The notes: a model not told the origin generated them from the sequence alone. A stretch of 64,000 nucleotides of DNA from Pleomorphomonas sp. PLEO (GCF_041320595.1 NZ_CP166625.1:1437501-1501500), one strand, 5' to 3'; counted from the stretch's first letter, positions 28,300 through 37,152 are shown. Made by a program: numbers and translations.

Positions 28300-30858
28300 C
28301 TAGCAGATGATTGAAATGGGCTCACCTCGATAGTCGATTGAAATTCCAGCGTCCGGCGTCATCGGTGACAGGCTGGGGCGGACGCGGTGGATGGTCAGGT
28401 GACGGACCTTGGGAGCACCGGGGTAGGTTCCCCGGCATTCGCCGATGTGAAGGGTGCTGTTGGCGTCGTCCCAGTGAACCGAAACGCGGGCGCACTCGCC
28501 GCGCTGGTAGCCTAGGCTGAGGCCGTCGTCCTCGTAGAGTTCTAAGTCACCGTCGCAGCCGGGGAAGACGTAGATTTCCAGCGTGTCGTTGACCATGCCG
28601 GCGGTCGATTGCCTGACCGGCGCGAGCGGAAGGATGCTGCCGGCCCTGGCATGAAGCGGGATGCGATCGAGCGGGCTCGGGATGTCGTGCACGCGGCCGC
28701 CCAGCCGGTTCTCGCCGGTCCAAATGTCGAACCAGCCTCCCGTGGTTTCAGGCAGATAGACCGGCCAGGTTTCCACGCCGGCCGCCAGGACTGGGGCAAC
28801 GTGCAGCGCTTTGCCGAACATGTAGCTGTGGACTTCGTCGAGCGCTCGTTGGTCGTCTGGGAAGTCGAACACCAGCGGCCGCATCATCGGAATTCCAGCC
28901 TCCGCCACCTCCGCGGCCGTGCCGTAGATATAGGGCAGCAAGCGATAGCGGAGTTCGAGATAGGCCCTTGAGACCGTCTCCACCTTGTCGCCATAGCGCC
29001 AGAACTCGGTGTCGGTCTCAAAGCCGTGGACGCGCTGCATCGGCAGGAACGTCGCGTACTGGAACCACCTGAGGAACCGTTCGCCATAGGCGGGGTCGGC
29101 ATATTGGCCGGGGCCGGGGCGGAAGAAGCCGCCGGCGTCCACCGTCCAATAGGCATAGCCTGATGCCGCCATGTTGAGGCCGGCGGCGATCTGGTTGCCG
29201 AGCGTCGCCCAATCGTTGCCGACATCGCCGGACCAGGTGAAGGCCGGGTAGCGCTGCTGGCCGAGGAAGGCGCTGCGCGTCAGGATCAGCGCGCGGGTAT
29301 CCGGCAAGGCGGACTGCCAGGACTTGGACACGGCGCGGGTGACTTCGAGGGGATAGGCCAGCTGGACGTGTTCGCCCCGACCGGCCGCCGTCATCCGGCC
29401 CACGAGATCGTCGTTCTCCGGTTCGGTGGCGTCCTGCCACCAGGCGTCGATGCCGAAGCGTCTCAGTCGCTGTTCCTGCTCACTGGCGTAGAAGGTGGCG
29501 GCGTCCGGATTGAAGAAATCGACCCAGTCGGTGCCGGCGATGAAATAGCCGCGACGGTCGAATTCCTGGCCGAGTTCGGACGACGGATCGATACGCGCCC
29601 AGACCGACAGCATGAAGCGGGCGTCGCGCTTGTGAACTTCGTCGATCAGCTGTTTCGGGTCGGGGTAGTGGGCCTCGTCGAAGCGCATGGCATTCCAGCC
29701 ATGCGACCCCCAGTATTGCCAGTCCTGCACGATGACATCGAGCGGCAGGCGTCGCCGCCGGAACTCGTCGAGCGTGTCGATGATCTCGGCTGAGGAATGG
29801 AAGCGCTCGCGACAATGGACATAGCCGAAGGCCCAGAGCGGCAGCATCGGAGTCGCGCCGAGCAGCTGACGATAGCCACCCATCACCTCGGCGGCGCTCG
29901 GGCCGGCGATGATCACATAGTCGATGGCACTGGCGACCGGCGAGCGCCAGACCGTGCGGTCAGTGACCGGACCGTAGAAGAGCGTTGGCTCGTCGGTGTC
30001 GTTGGCCTCCACCCTGACCAGATGCTTTCCGGCCGTGAGATCGGCAAAAAAGCTCGTCGTCGGCGGGAGCCAGAAGTTGTCGTAATCGGCGTATGTGTGG
30101 CCGTCGATCTCGACGCGATAGCGCGTGCCCATCTTCTTGTTGATGTCGAGCTGTATCGCCTGACGGCCGGCCGTCGCGACGTCGATCTCGCCTTCGAACA
30201 GCGCCATCCGCCGCTCGACCTCGGCCCCGCCGGAGGACGTCGTCACGGTCGCAACCTGCGTCTGTCCGCTCGAGCGTTTCACCAGATCGATCCGATGCGG
30301 CGGCGGGTTGAGTTCGCTCTGGCCGCGATGGTGCCAGATCAGCCCATAGCCATGGCTGGATAGTAGGAAGGGCAGGCTGATCTGGGTGTTGACCTGGGTG
30401 AGGCGTCGCGGCAGGCCGCGCAGGTTGAGGGCGCCGTCCTGAAAGCAGCCGGTACCGAAGAGGTGCTCGCCGGGAGGGGAGTCGAAAGCCTGCTCGGCGA
30501 TGTGGATGGCTTCATCGCCGAGCCATCCCGGCGTCAGGCTGCGCTCGGCGTCGGCTTCCGCCAGTAAAAGAGCGCCGTCTCGCCCGAAGAAGCGCAGGCG
30601 GCCGGTGGCCTCCGTCACCTCGCAGCGAAGGTGCGGCAGCTCCAGGCTGGTGACGCCGCCCGCTGTTTTGAAAGACGCCGCGACCGGCGGCAGATCCTCC
30701 ATCAGGATTCCACCGGGCATCCCCGCGTCATGCCCGGCCGGCGCGAAGCGGACCCGAAAGGCTCGCTCGCTGACGGCCGTGACGGAAAGCACCCCGCCGG
30801 GATAAGCCTGAGTGAAGTCAGGCGCGTTGGATAGGGTCGAAGGAGTGCTTTTGGTCAT
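28300..30858 (-). CDS. Glycoside hydrolase family 31 (alpha-xylosidase/alpha-glucosidase) with PA14-like insert
   Basis: This 852-residue enzyme retains the GH31 catalytic pair: nucleophile Asp476 in WWQDATEPEN and acid/base Asp545 in TWSGDVGNDW. Upstream features are the N-terminal beta-sandwich (1-215), a PA14-like insert at about 218-310 (KKMGTRYRVEIDGHTYADYDN, then AGKHLVRVEA), and the barrel start LPLWAFGYVHCRERF. The WWxDATEPE form and the PA14-type insert favour alpha-xylosidase of the Xyl31A kind, though other alpha-glycosides are possible. There is no signal peptide, so it acts in the cytoplasm on imported oligosaccharide. It is the last gene of the LacI-controlled uptake operon, 57 bases after the permease gene. 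Confidence 0.9.
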   Translation of the reverse strand: MTKSTPSTLSNAPDFTQAYPGGVLSVTAVSERAFRVRFAPAGHDAGMPGGILMEDLPPVAASFKTAGGVTSLELPHLRCEVTEATGRLRFFGRDGALLLAEADAERSLTPGWLGDEAIHIAEQAFDSPPGEHLFGTGCFQDGALNLRGLPRRLTQVNTQISLPFLLSSHGYGLIWHHRGQSELNPPPHRIDLVKRSSGQTQVATVTTSSGGAEVERRMALFEGEIDVATAGRQAIQLDINKKMGTRYRVEIDGHTYADYDNFWLPPTTSFFADLTAGKHLVRVEANDTDEPTLFYGPVTDRTVWRSPVASAIDYVIIAGPSAAEVMGGYRQLLGATPMLPLWAFGYVHCRERFHSSAEIIDTLDEFRRRRLPLDVIVQDWQYWGSHGWNAMRFDEAHYPDPKQLIDEVHKRDARFMLSVWARIDPSSELGQEFDRRGYFIAGTDWVDFFNPDAATFYASEQEQRLRRFGIDAWWQDATEPENDDLVGRMTAAGRGEHVQLAYPLEVTRAVSKSWQSALPDTRALILTRSAFLGQQRYPAFTWSGDVGNDWATLGNQIAAGLNMAASGYAYWTVDAGGFFRPGPGQYADPAYGERFLRWFQYATFLPMQRVHGFETDTEFWRYGDKVETVSRAYLELRYRLLPYIYGTAAEVAEAGIPMMRPLVFDFPDDQRALDEVHSYMFGKALHVAPVLAAGVETWPVYLPETTGGWFDIWTGENRLGGRVHDIPSPLDRIPLHARAGSILPLAPVRQSTAGMVNDTLEIYVFPGCDGDLELYEDDGLSLGYQRGECARVSVHWDDANSTLHIGECRGTYPGAPKVRHLTIHRVRPSLSPMTPDAGISIDYRGEPISIIC

Positions 30859-30915
30859 GATGCCCGAAACTTGCGTGGTGTTGATGGCGGGTTCCGATCG
30901 GTGCCGGCGGGCGTT

Positions 30916-31749
30916 TCAGCCCTTCACCGAACCGCTCGTCATGCCGGCGATGATGAAGCGCTGGCCCATGAGATAGATGACGATGACCGGGATGATGGTG
31001 AGCAGGATGTCGGCGGAGACGAGGTTCCAGCTGCTCTGGTACTGGCCGAAGAAATTGTAGACGGCGAGCGTCATCGGCCAGTTGGAACTTGAGTTCAGGT
31101 AGTAGAGCGGCATCATGAAGTCGTTCCAGATATTGAGGAAATTCAGGATGCCGGCGGTGACGAGCACCGGCTTTAACAGCGGCAGGATCACCAGGAAGAA
31201 CAGCTGGGGCGGTCGGCAGCCGTCGATGATCGCCGCTTCGTCGAGTTCGCGCGGGATGGTGTCGACGAAGCCGTAGATCAGGAAGATCGAGAAGGGCACC
31301 TGCATGGCCGCGTAGAGGATGATGATGCCGATCTTGGTGTTGATGAGGTGGGTGACCTGCATCATCGTCGTCAGCGTGAAGAAGTTGATCGGCAGGGCGA
31401 TGCCCATGATCAGGAACAGATAAAGGAAGCGGTTGCGCCGCGTTCTGTGGCGCGACATCACGAACGCCGCCATGGCCGACACCAGCGTGGCGATGACGGT
31501 GGCCGAGGTGGCATAGAGCAGGCTGTTCAAGAAGCTGCCGACCAACTTGCCCTTCTCGATGGCGATCAGGAAGTTTTCGAGGTGGAGCTCGGTCGGCCAA
31601 TCGATGCTCATCGTGCTCGCCTCGGTCGACGATTTGAGCGCGTTGATGGTGATCAGATAGACCGGCAGGAGCATGACCAAGCTGGCCAGAAAGGCGGCGA
31701 GATGGGCGGCTGTGGCACGCAAGTTCTTGGGCATCGGTTCCGTCCTCAC
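30916..31749 (-). CDS. Carbohydrate ABC transporter permease, MalG type
   Basis: This 277-residue inner-membrane permease has six predicted segments. The EAA coupling loop reads REL-DEAAIIDGCRPPQLFFLVILPLLKP, and the C-terminus has GMTSGSVKG, typical of MalG/AraQ-type subunits. It overlaps the MalF-type gene by 4 bases. No ATP-binding gene is in this operon, so a shared MsmK/UgpC-type ATPase encoded elsewhere is probably used. Confidence 0.92.
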   Translation of the reverse strand: MRTEPMPKNLRATAAHLAAFLASLVMLLPVYLITINALKSSTEASTMSIDWPTELHLENFLIAIEKGKLVGSFLNSLLYATSATVIATLVSAMAAFVMSRHRTRRNRFLYLFLIMGIALPINFFTLTTMMQVTHLINTKIGIIILYAAMQVPFSIFLIYGFVDTIPRELDEAAIIDGCRPPQLFFLVILPLLKPVLVTAGILNFLNIWNDFMMPLYYLNSSSNWPMTLAVYNFFGQYQSSWNLVSADILLTIIPVIVIYLMGQRFIIAGMTSGSVKG

Positions 31750-32624
31750 TCGCGATCCGACTGGCGTTCCATCACCCGGATGACCAGGTAGCCGGTGACG
31801 ACCAGGATCAGGAACAGAATGCTGGAAATGGCGGTGCCGAGCCCGAATTGCCCTTTGGAAAAGGCCTTGAAGATCTCGGTCGACAACACCTCGGTGGCAT
31901 ATCCCGGCCCGCCGTTGGTGAGCGCATAGACGATGTCGAACACCCGCAGTCCATAAAGGACGTTGAGCACGGTGACTATCATCAGCGCCGGCATCAGCAT
32001 GGGAAGGGTGATGAAGCGGAACTTGGCCCAGGCGCTGGCGCCGTCGATGGACGCGGCCTCGTAGAGATCCTTGGGGATAGTCTGCAAGCCGGCGAGCAGG
32101 ATGACCATGATATAGCCGATGCCCTTCCAGCTATCGACACCGATCACCGAATAAAGGGCAATGCGCGGGTCCGTGAGCCAGGACAGCGCCAGGCCGTCGA
32201 GGCCGATGCCGCGCAGGAAGGTGTTGATGAGCCCGGAGGCCGGATCGAGCATCGAGCGGAAGATCAAGGCGACGACCAGCGTCGGCAGGATCACCGGCAG
32301 ATAGATCAGCACCCGGTAGCCGTTGACGAACCAGCGGACGCCCTGGTTGAGCAGAAGGGCGAGCGCCAGACCGAACACCGTCTTGATGATGATCGTCCAG
32401 AAGGTGAAGACAAGCGTGTTGCCGATGAACGACAGGTAGTTCTCGTCCGGCGACAGAATGGTCCGGTAATTGTCCAGGCCGACGAACTCGACCTCGTCGG
32501 AATAGCCGCTCCAGTCGGTGAACGAATAGGCGATGCCGCTGAGGCTCGGAATAATGAAGAACGTCACGTACAGAACGAGGGCCGCGAGGACGAAGTAGAA
32601 CGGATAGGACCTGTGCGATTTCAT
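31746..32624 (-). CDS. Carbohydrate ABC transporter permease, MalF type
   Basis: This 292-residue permease starts MKSHRSYPFYFVLAAL and has six membrane segments. The EAA motif is DLYEAASIDGASAWAKFRFITLPMLMP. The ATG at 32624 gives the family N-terminus. A longer open frame upstream is not protein-like. The gene follows the binding-protein gene after a 98-base gap holding a strong hairpin. Confidence 0.92.
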   Translation of the reverse strand: MKSHRSYPFYFVLAALVLYVTFFIIPSLSGIAYSFTDWSGYSDEVEFVGLDNYRTILSPDENYLSFIGNTLVFTFWTIIIKTVFGLALALLLNQGVRWFVNGYRVLIYLPVILPTLVVALIFRSMLDPASGLINTFLRGIGLDGLALSWLTDPRIALYSVIGVDSWKGIGYIMVILLAGLQTIPKDLYEAASIDGASAWAKFRFITLPMLMPALMIVTVLNVLYGLRVFDIVYALTNGGPGYATEVLSTEIFKAFSKGQFGLGTAISSILFLILVVTGYLVIRVMERQSDRE

Positions 32625-32649
32625 TGCGATTTCCCATCGCTGGCGGTCG

Positions 32650-32689
32650 CACCCCCGGCCAGGGAGCCAATGCTCCGAAGTCGGGGGTG
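32650..32689 (-). other. Intercistronic hairpin between binding-protein and permease genes
   Basis: CACCCCCG / CGGGGGTG outer arms enclose GGAGC / GCTCC inner arms. There is no U-run. Such hairpins commonly stabilise the binding-protein message against 3' decay and lower permease expression. Confidence 0.65.
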
Positions 32690-32722
32690 GACGACGCCAA
32701 GCCGTGGCGAAGCAGGGAGGGG

Positions 32723-34051
32723 CTACTTCTTCCAGGCGGGATCCCTGGCGGCCTTGGCGAGATCGGCGCGGCGCTTGTCGATGTTGGCAAGCACCTTCGC
32801 CGGGTCGATCGATCCGGTGAACATCGCCGTCAGGTCGGCGCCGATGTCCATCCACTGCGGGTTCAGATAAGCGACAGCGGTCTGGTAGACGGTGCCGCGC
32901 GCCTCCTTATGGCTATCGAACAACGCCTGTACGTCGGCGCTGAACTTGCTCTTGGCCCCCGTAAAGGGCAGCGTCATCGCGGTGGGCGTATTGTCGATGA
33001 AGTAATCGACGTTCTCGGGCTCGGCGAGGAAGGCCAGATACTGCTTGGCCGCGTCGACATGGGCCGAACCCGCGTAGATGAAGTGGGTGGGGCCGGCCGG
33101 ATTGATGTTGACTTGCTGATTGTCGGCGAGCGGCATCAGGAACACGCCGATGTCGGACGCCTTCATGTCCGGGTAGTCATGTTCCACCAGAGAGGCAAAG
33201 CCGGTGTTGGCGAGCACCATCGCCACCTTGCCGCTCGCCATCGCCTTGGACGCGCCGGTGTAGACGTCGGCGAGGGCGTTCTTGCCCATGTAGCCGAGGT
33301 CGAACATCTCCTTCAGCTCGGTAACGGCCGAGAGCATGGCGGGATTCCCGGCAAACGTCGCCTTGTTGGCGTTCAGCGCATCGGCAAGGCCCGGCGTGAC
33401 CTCTTCAAAACGCGGCCCCAGTTCGGGGAACCACAGGACATGGTGCCAGCCGTCGGCGACCGGCTCGTAAATCGGCTGGATGCCGTTATCGAGAAGCTTC
33501 TGACAGGCGGCCTTGAACTCGGCGTAGCTCTTGGGCGCGCTGAGGCCATATTGGGCGAACAGCTTCTTGTTGTAGCTGATCACCCAGGTGTTGCCGAGAA
33601 TGTCCCAATAGGTGAGGCCGTAGAGCTTGCCCCCCAGCGTGGACTGGGCGGCGATCAGCTTGTCTTCCTTGGCCGCCCAAGGCTCATTCGTGAGGTCGAC
33701 GGCGTTTTTCTCGACGTTGTATTGCAGCTTGAGATCGGTAACGCCGCTCTGGCCGCCGAACAGGTCCGGGCCTTCGCCGGAGTTGAGCTTGGCCTGGAGA
33801 ACGTTGAAATACTGGCCCGACGGCAGGATCTGGAAATCGATGGCGATCCCGGTCTTCTCCTCGAACTTCTTGGCGAGCGCCTGCTCGGCGTCCTTCACCC
33901 AATCCTGGCTCGCCATGTAGGTCAGCGTCACCTTGTCCGCCGCGAGCGCGGCCCCGCCCGTCAAGGCGAACACCAGGCACGAGGCGCCGGCCAGGGCCAG
34001 CATGTGCATGGCGCCCTTGGCGGCCGTGCGATTTTTATGCGTCGTTGTCAT
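32723..34051 (-). CDS. Extracellular solute-binding protein, carbohydrate family 1
   Basis: This 442-residue protein has a long signal peptide ending near GGAALA-ADKVTL. The mature part, VTLTYMASQDWVKDAEQALAKKFEEKTGI and LNSGEGPDLFGGQSG, is typical of family 1 oligosaccharide-binding proteins. The ATG at 34051 follows GGGAGGATTCT. It is the first gene of the operon, with a LacI operator upstream. The ligand is probably an alpha-linked oligosaccharide or xyloside, judged from the GH31 enzyme in the same operon. Confidence 0.9.
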   Translation of the reverse strand: MTTTHKNRTAAKGAMHMLALAGASCLVFALTGGAALAADKVTLTYMASQDWVKDAEQALAKKFEEKTGIAIDFQILPSGQYFNVLQAKLNSGEGPDLFGGQSGVTDLKLQYNVEKNAVDLTNEPWAAKEDKLIAAQSTLGGKLYGLTYWDILGNTWVISYNKKLFAQYGLSAPKSYAEFKAACQKLLDNGIQPIYEPVADGWHHVLWFPELGPRFEEVTPGLADALNANKATFAGNPAMLSAVTELKEMFDLGYMGKNALADVYTGASKAMASGKVAMVLANTGFASLVEHDYPDMKASDIGVFLMPLADNQQVNINPAGPTHFIYAGSAHVDAAKQYLAFLAEPENVDYFIDNTPTAMTLPFTGAKSKFSADVQALFDSHKEARGTVYQTAVAYLNPQWMDIGADLTAMFTGSIDPAKVLANIDKRRADLAKAARDPAWKK

Positions 34052-34200
34052 AGAATCCTCCCTTGTTGCGTGTCCCAACGGACCGCGCCGTCCTCCTCAG
34101 GCGGCTTCGATCCGCAAACCTCATCCGTCGCAATGCGCGGTGCGCCGATTCAAAGCGCCCGATACAGCCGACATCACCCTTGTCTTGGCCGTTTTCCGCC

Positions 34201-34218
34201 ATTGTAAGCGCTTACAAT
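34201..34218. promoter_or_regulatory. LacI-family operator O1
   Basis: ATTGTAAGCGCTTACAAT is a perfect 18-bp palindrome with the CG-centred TGTAAGCGCTTACA core of LacI/GalR-family operators. It lies 150 bases upstream of the binding-protein gene start. Confidence 0.9.
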
Positions 34219-34287
34219 TGCTGTGCTGTTCTATCCGCTGCCGTCCGCTGCATCCTCTTTGGACAGACTTGAGATCGGGGCCATGTT

Positions 34288-34305
34288 AATGTAAGCGCTT
34301 ACAAT
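34288..34305. promoter_or_regulatory. LacI-family operator O2
   Basis: AATGTAAGCGCTTACAAT repeats the same core and lies 57 bases upstream of the lacI-type start. Centre-to-centre spacing to O1 is 87 bases, about eight helical turns, which would allow looping by a repressor tetramer and joint control of both divergent promoters. Confidence 0.88.
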
Positions 34306-34361
34306 GCTAAGTTCGCGGCTCACTGTCTGTCAATGGGCGAAGCGGAGGGGCGGAGGATTTA

Positions 34362-35420
34362 ATGCGGGGAATTGCCCATCTGGCTCGGGAACTCGGGGTG
34401 TCCACGGCAACGGTATCCCGCGCGCTCAACGGCAATCCCAATGTCAACGCGGACACGCGCGAGAAGGTTCTGGAGGCGGCGCAGCGCCTTGGCTATGCCG
34501 CTAACCAAGCCGCCCGCTCGCTCGCCCAGGGCGTCACGCGGGCCGTCGGCTTCATGATCGAACTCGATCAGGAGAGCACGGCGAGCACCGATTATTTCTT
34601 CATGGGGGTCGTCGAGGGCATGCAGGCGGTTCTGGCCGCCCATGGGCTCGATCTCCTGGTCCTGCCTTGCGCCAAGAGCCAGGACAACTTCACCTTTCTC
34701 CAGCGTTTCGTGTCGCGGGGCGCCGTCGATGGCATGATCTTGGCCGAAACCCGGCGCATCGATCGGCGCATCGATCTGTTGCAGTCGTCGGGTATTCCCT
34801 TCGTCACGCTCGGGCGAAGCGATAGCGGCAGCGGCCACTCCTGGATCGACCTTGATTTCGAGGGGGCGATGGCCACCGCCGTCGATCGTCTGGTCCAGCA
34901 CGGCCATCGGCGCATCGCGGTGACGATTCCGTCCGGCGATGCCAACTACGGGGCGATTTTCGCCCAATCCTATCGGGACAATCTCGCCCGGCACGGCCTC
35001 GAACCCGATGAAACGCTGGTGTTTCCGACCCATCGCCGCGAAGACGATGGCGACGCCGTGGTCGATAGCATGCTCGACCGACCCGACCCCGCCACGGCGA
35101 TCATCCTATTCTACGAGGTGACGGCCATCGGCATCTACCGGCGGTTGGCCGAACGCGGGCTCAGGCCCGGCCGGGATTTGTCGGTTATCGGGCTACGCGG
35201 AGAGGACTCGGTGCGTTTCCTGACGCCGCAAGTGACGTGCTTCCACTTGTCCCTTCAGGACCTCGGGACCGCCGCGGCGCGGGCGATGCTGGCCCAGATC
35301 CCCCTGACGGCAGGCGCCTTCTCCTCCGGCATCGTGCAGTGCCGGATGCCGCTGTCCCTGGTGCCGGGCGAAAGCGATGGACCCATCTCTCTGCCCGGGG
35401 CGCCAGCGTCATCGGATTGA
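34362..35420 (+). CDS. LacI-family transcriptional repressor
   Basis: This 352-residue regulator has the LacI headpiece at residues 1-60: MRGIAHLARELGVSTATVSRALNGN, then the hinge-helix region NQAARSLAQG. A periplasmic-binding-type effector domain follows. It is divergent from the binding protein-permease-GH31 operon, with two identical-core operators between them, so it almost certainly controls that operon and itself. The inducer is expected to be the imported glycoside or its product. The extreme N-terminus is slightly short for the family, but no better upstream start was found. Confidence 0.92.
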   Translation: MRGIAHLARELGVSTATVSRALNGNPNVNADTREKVLEAAQRLGYAANQAARSLAQGVTRAVGFMIELDQESTASTDYFFMGVVEGMQAVLAAHGLDLLVLPCAKSQDNFTFLQRFVSRGAVDGMILAETRRIDRRIDLLQSSGIPFVTLGRSDSGSGHSWIDLDFEGAMATAVDRLVQHGHRRIAVTIPSGDANYGAIFAQSYRDNLARHGLEPDETLVFPTHRREDDGDAVVDSMLDRPDPATAIILFYEVTAIGIYRRLAERGLRPGRDLSVIGLRGEDSVRFLTPQVTCFHLSLQDLGTAAARAMLAQIPLTAGAFSSGIVQCRMPLSLVPGESDGPISLPGAPASSD

Positions 35421-35464
35421 TCGGCAAGGCGCTCACCTGCCGTGGGACTGGCAGGCAGAAGGGC

Positions 35465-35598
35465 AAAAAAAAGCCGGGCACAGGGCCCGGCATTAAGTTT
35501 TGGAAAGCGATTCGCAGGGACGAATCGCACCTTCCAGAGGGGAACAGCTGAAGATTCGCTTTCGCCGGGAGGATGGCGAGGGAACCAACACATCAGCT
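35465..35598 (-). ncRNA. Candidate trans-acting small RNA (~134 nt)
   Basis: On the minus strand a -10 box TATAGA (35608-35603) precedes three stem-loops. The first is CAGCTGA / TCAGCTG, enclosing TCGCC-AUCCUCCC-GGCGA with a pyrimidine loop able to pair with Shine-Dalgarno sequences. The second is TGGAA-GCGATTCG / CGAATCGC-TTCCA. The third is the terminator GCCGGGC-CCTGT-GCCCGGC followed by eight U. The dyad TGCACC-N7-GGTGCA (35609-35627) sits just upstream of the -10 box. Three hairpins, CU-rich loops and size recall the alphaproteobacterial alpha-r sRNA families (for example alpha-r14 or AbcR types). Family membership is not established. Confidence 0.6.
35473..35491. terminator. Bidirectional terminator of the lacI-type gene and the sRNA
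   Basis: GCCGGGC / GCCCGGC has an eight-base A-run on its left, which gives a U8 tail for minus-strand transcripts, and ATTAAGTTTT on its right for the plus strand. Confidence 0.8.
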
Positions 35599-35933
35599 GA
35601 GGTCTATATGCACCCGCCACAGGTGCAAAACAAGCAGGCAAACTGCAAATCTGCTATGCAATATCCCGGTTAATTTGCCCAAACCGTAACATCATCGTGA
35701 TGATTGCGCGGATCATCGGTGTTTTCCGTTAAGGAGAAACGCGAGACTGGTAAGGGCGTCTGCCTACACGTTGACGATATTTGCCGGCTCATAGACCGTT
35801 TGGAAATTCGCTCCGGTGAGTCGGCTCGCATGGCTTTCGAGAGCCGGAGCGCAGCGGACATTAAGTCCGTGAGCGCCGGAAGCGCGGAAAGTCGGGCTCA
35901 ACGGCTGCCGGAGTAGAGTTTCAATGCGGACTA

Positions 35934-36824
35934 TCAGTAGGACCAGCGCTGGGCCTTCGACACCAGGAAATCGCGGAAGGCGTGGACGCGCGCCGAATTC
36001 CTGAGTTCGTCGGGGTAGACGAAATAGGTGTCGTAGGACAGCAGGTCGACTTCCGGGATCAGCTGCTGCAATCCCGAATCCTCCTCGACCAGATAGTCGG
36101 GCAGGAGGGCGATGCCGACGCCACGCTGCACCGAGTGCTTGATGGCGACGAGGTTGTTGACCCTGAGGGCCGGCAGGCGCGGATTGTCGTAGGGCCGACC
36201 GACGCTTTCGAGCCAGTTCATGTCGCGCAGATAGTTGGGCGCGGCGACGCCGAAGGTGATGATCCGGTGCTGGTCGAGATCCTCGATGGTCTTGGGGCTG
36301 CCGAAGCGCTTGATATAGGCTGGCGAGGCGAACAGGTGGAAATGCACGGTGAACAGCTTGCGCTGGATGAGGTCCGGCTGAGTCGGCTGGCGCAGCCGGA
36401 TGGCGACGTCGGCTTGCCGCATGGCGAGATCGAGTTCGTCGTCGTTGAGGATCAGCTGCAGCTGGACGTCGGGGTAGAGATCGACGAACTCGTCGACGCG
36501 CGAGGTCAGCCATGTCGAGCCGATGCCGACGGTGGTGGTGACGCGCAACGATCCCGAGGGGCGTTCGCGGCTGTCGGTCAGCCGGCCCTGCACGTCCTCG
36601 AGCTTCAGGAGCACGTCATGGGCGGCGCGGTAGAGCAGCTCGCCCTGTTCGGTGAGGATGAGGCCGCGGGCGTGGCGGTGGAACAGCGGCACGCCGAGAT
36701 CCTGCTCAAGGGCGCTGACCTGACGGCTGACGGCGGACTGGCTCATGTTCAGCGTATCGCCGGCGTGGGTGAAGCTCCCGGCATGGGCGGCGGCGTGGAA
36801 TATTCTGAGCTTGTCCCAATCCAT
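35934..36824 (-). CDS. lsrB: LysR-family regulator, LsrB/VtlR-like
   Basis: This 296-residue regulator has the LysR winged helix at residues 1-60: MDWDKLRIFHAAAHAGSFTHAGDTLNMSQSAVSRQVSALEQ (read in two parts). The effector-binding domain begins near 90 (GSLRVTTTVGIGSTWL). The ATG at 36824 follows GGGGGACGCG. Synteny with trxB, lrp and LPS-core genes matches S. meliloti lsrB, which is needed for oxidative-stress responses and LPS gene expression in nodules. The Brucella/Agrobacterium orthologue VtlR activates an AbcR sRNA. An sRNA candidate lies 336 bases downstream here. The gene name rests on synteny plus the N-terminus. Confidence 0.85.
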   Translation of the reverse strand: MDWDKLRIFHAAAHAGSFTHAGDTLNMSQSAVSRQVSALEQDLGVPLFHRHARGLILTEQGELLYRAAHDVLLKLEDVQGRLTDSRERPSGSLRVTTTVGIGSTWLTSRVDEFVDLYPDVQLQLILNDDELDLAMRQADVAIRLRQPTQPDLIQRKLFTVHFHLFASPAYIKRFGSPKTIEDLDQHRIITFGVAAPNYLRDMNWLESVGRPYDNPRLPALRVNNLVAIKHSVQRGVGIALLPDYLVEEDSGLQQLIPEVDLLSYDTYFVYPDELRNSARVHAFRDFLVSKAQRWSY

Positions 36825-36947
36825 CGCGTCCCCCTTTACCGCCCCCATCGCTACCGAGGCCGCTTTCGGCCACCGGCTCTCTCGTCGGAGCAAGAGCCAG
36901 ACTTACAGGGCCAGCCTTGCCGCATCTTTGTTTTGTCTCATCGGCTT

Positions 36948-36975
36948 GTCCGAAAAATTTGGCAACTTTTCGGAC
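36948..36975. repeat. REP-type dyad (GTCCGAAAAATTTGGCAACTTTTCGGAC)
   Basis: GTCCGAAAA / TTTTCGGAC arms surround a short centre. It is one of at least six members in the window, located upstream of lsrB. Confidence 0.75.
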
Positions 36976-37060
36976 GGCTCGTGATTTCTTCTTATGGCCC
37001 TTGCTTATCCCAAAAGTCTCGCAACCTGCGGATAATGCATGGCTCACCACACTCATATAT

Positions 37061-37085
37061 CCGAAAAGTGTGAAAACTTTTCGGG
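37061..37085. repeat. REP-type dyad
   Basis: CCGAAAAGT-GTGAA-AACTTTTCGG is a near-perfect dyad of the same family, lying about 70 bases beyond the trxB stop codon. Confidence 0.75.
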
Positions 37086-37152
37086 CCGTGCTTTAGGTTC
37101 AACGCTTCCTTGCTCCGGCGCAAGCCCTGAATTGCGCCGCCGCGCCAGTTGG

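Larger units (their letters stand above)
35421..35933. other. 513-base intergenic region holding an sRNA candidate and hairpins
   Basis: It contains the shared terminator and minus-strand sRNA candidate (35465-35598). A small dyad ATCATC-GT-GATGAT lies at 35691-35704. A long hairpin lies at 35809-35851 (CGCTCCGG / CCGGAGCG, inner GGCTC / GAGCC), downstream of the LysR gene and possibly its 3' end. No protein gene is credible. Confidence 0.6.
36825..37152. other. 328-base region between lsrB and trxB with two REP dyads
   Basis: It holds the lsrB promoter, the 3' end of trxB and two members of the CCGAAAAGT/ACTTTTCGG repeat family. No gene is seen. Confidence 0.55.
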
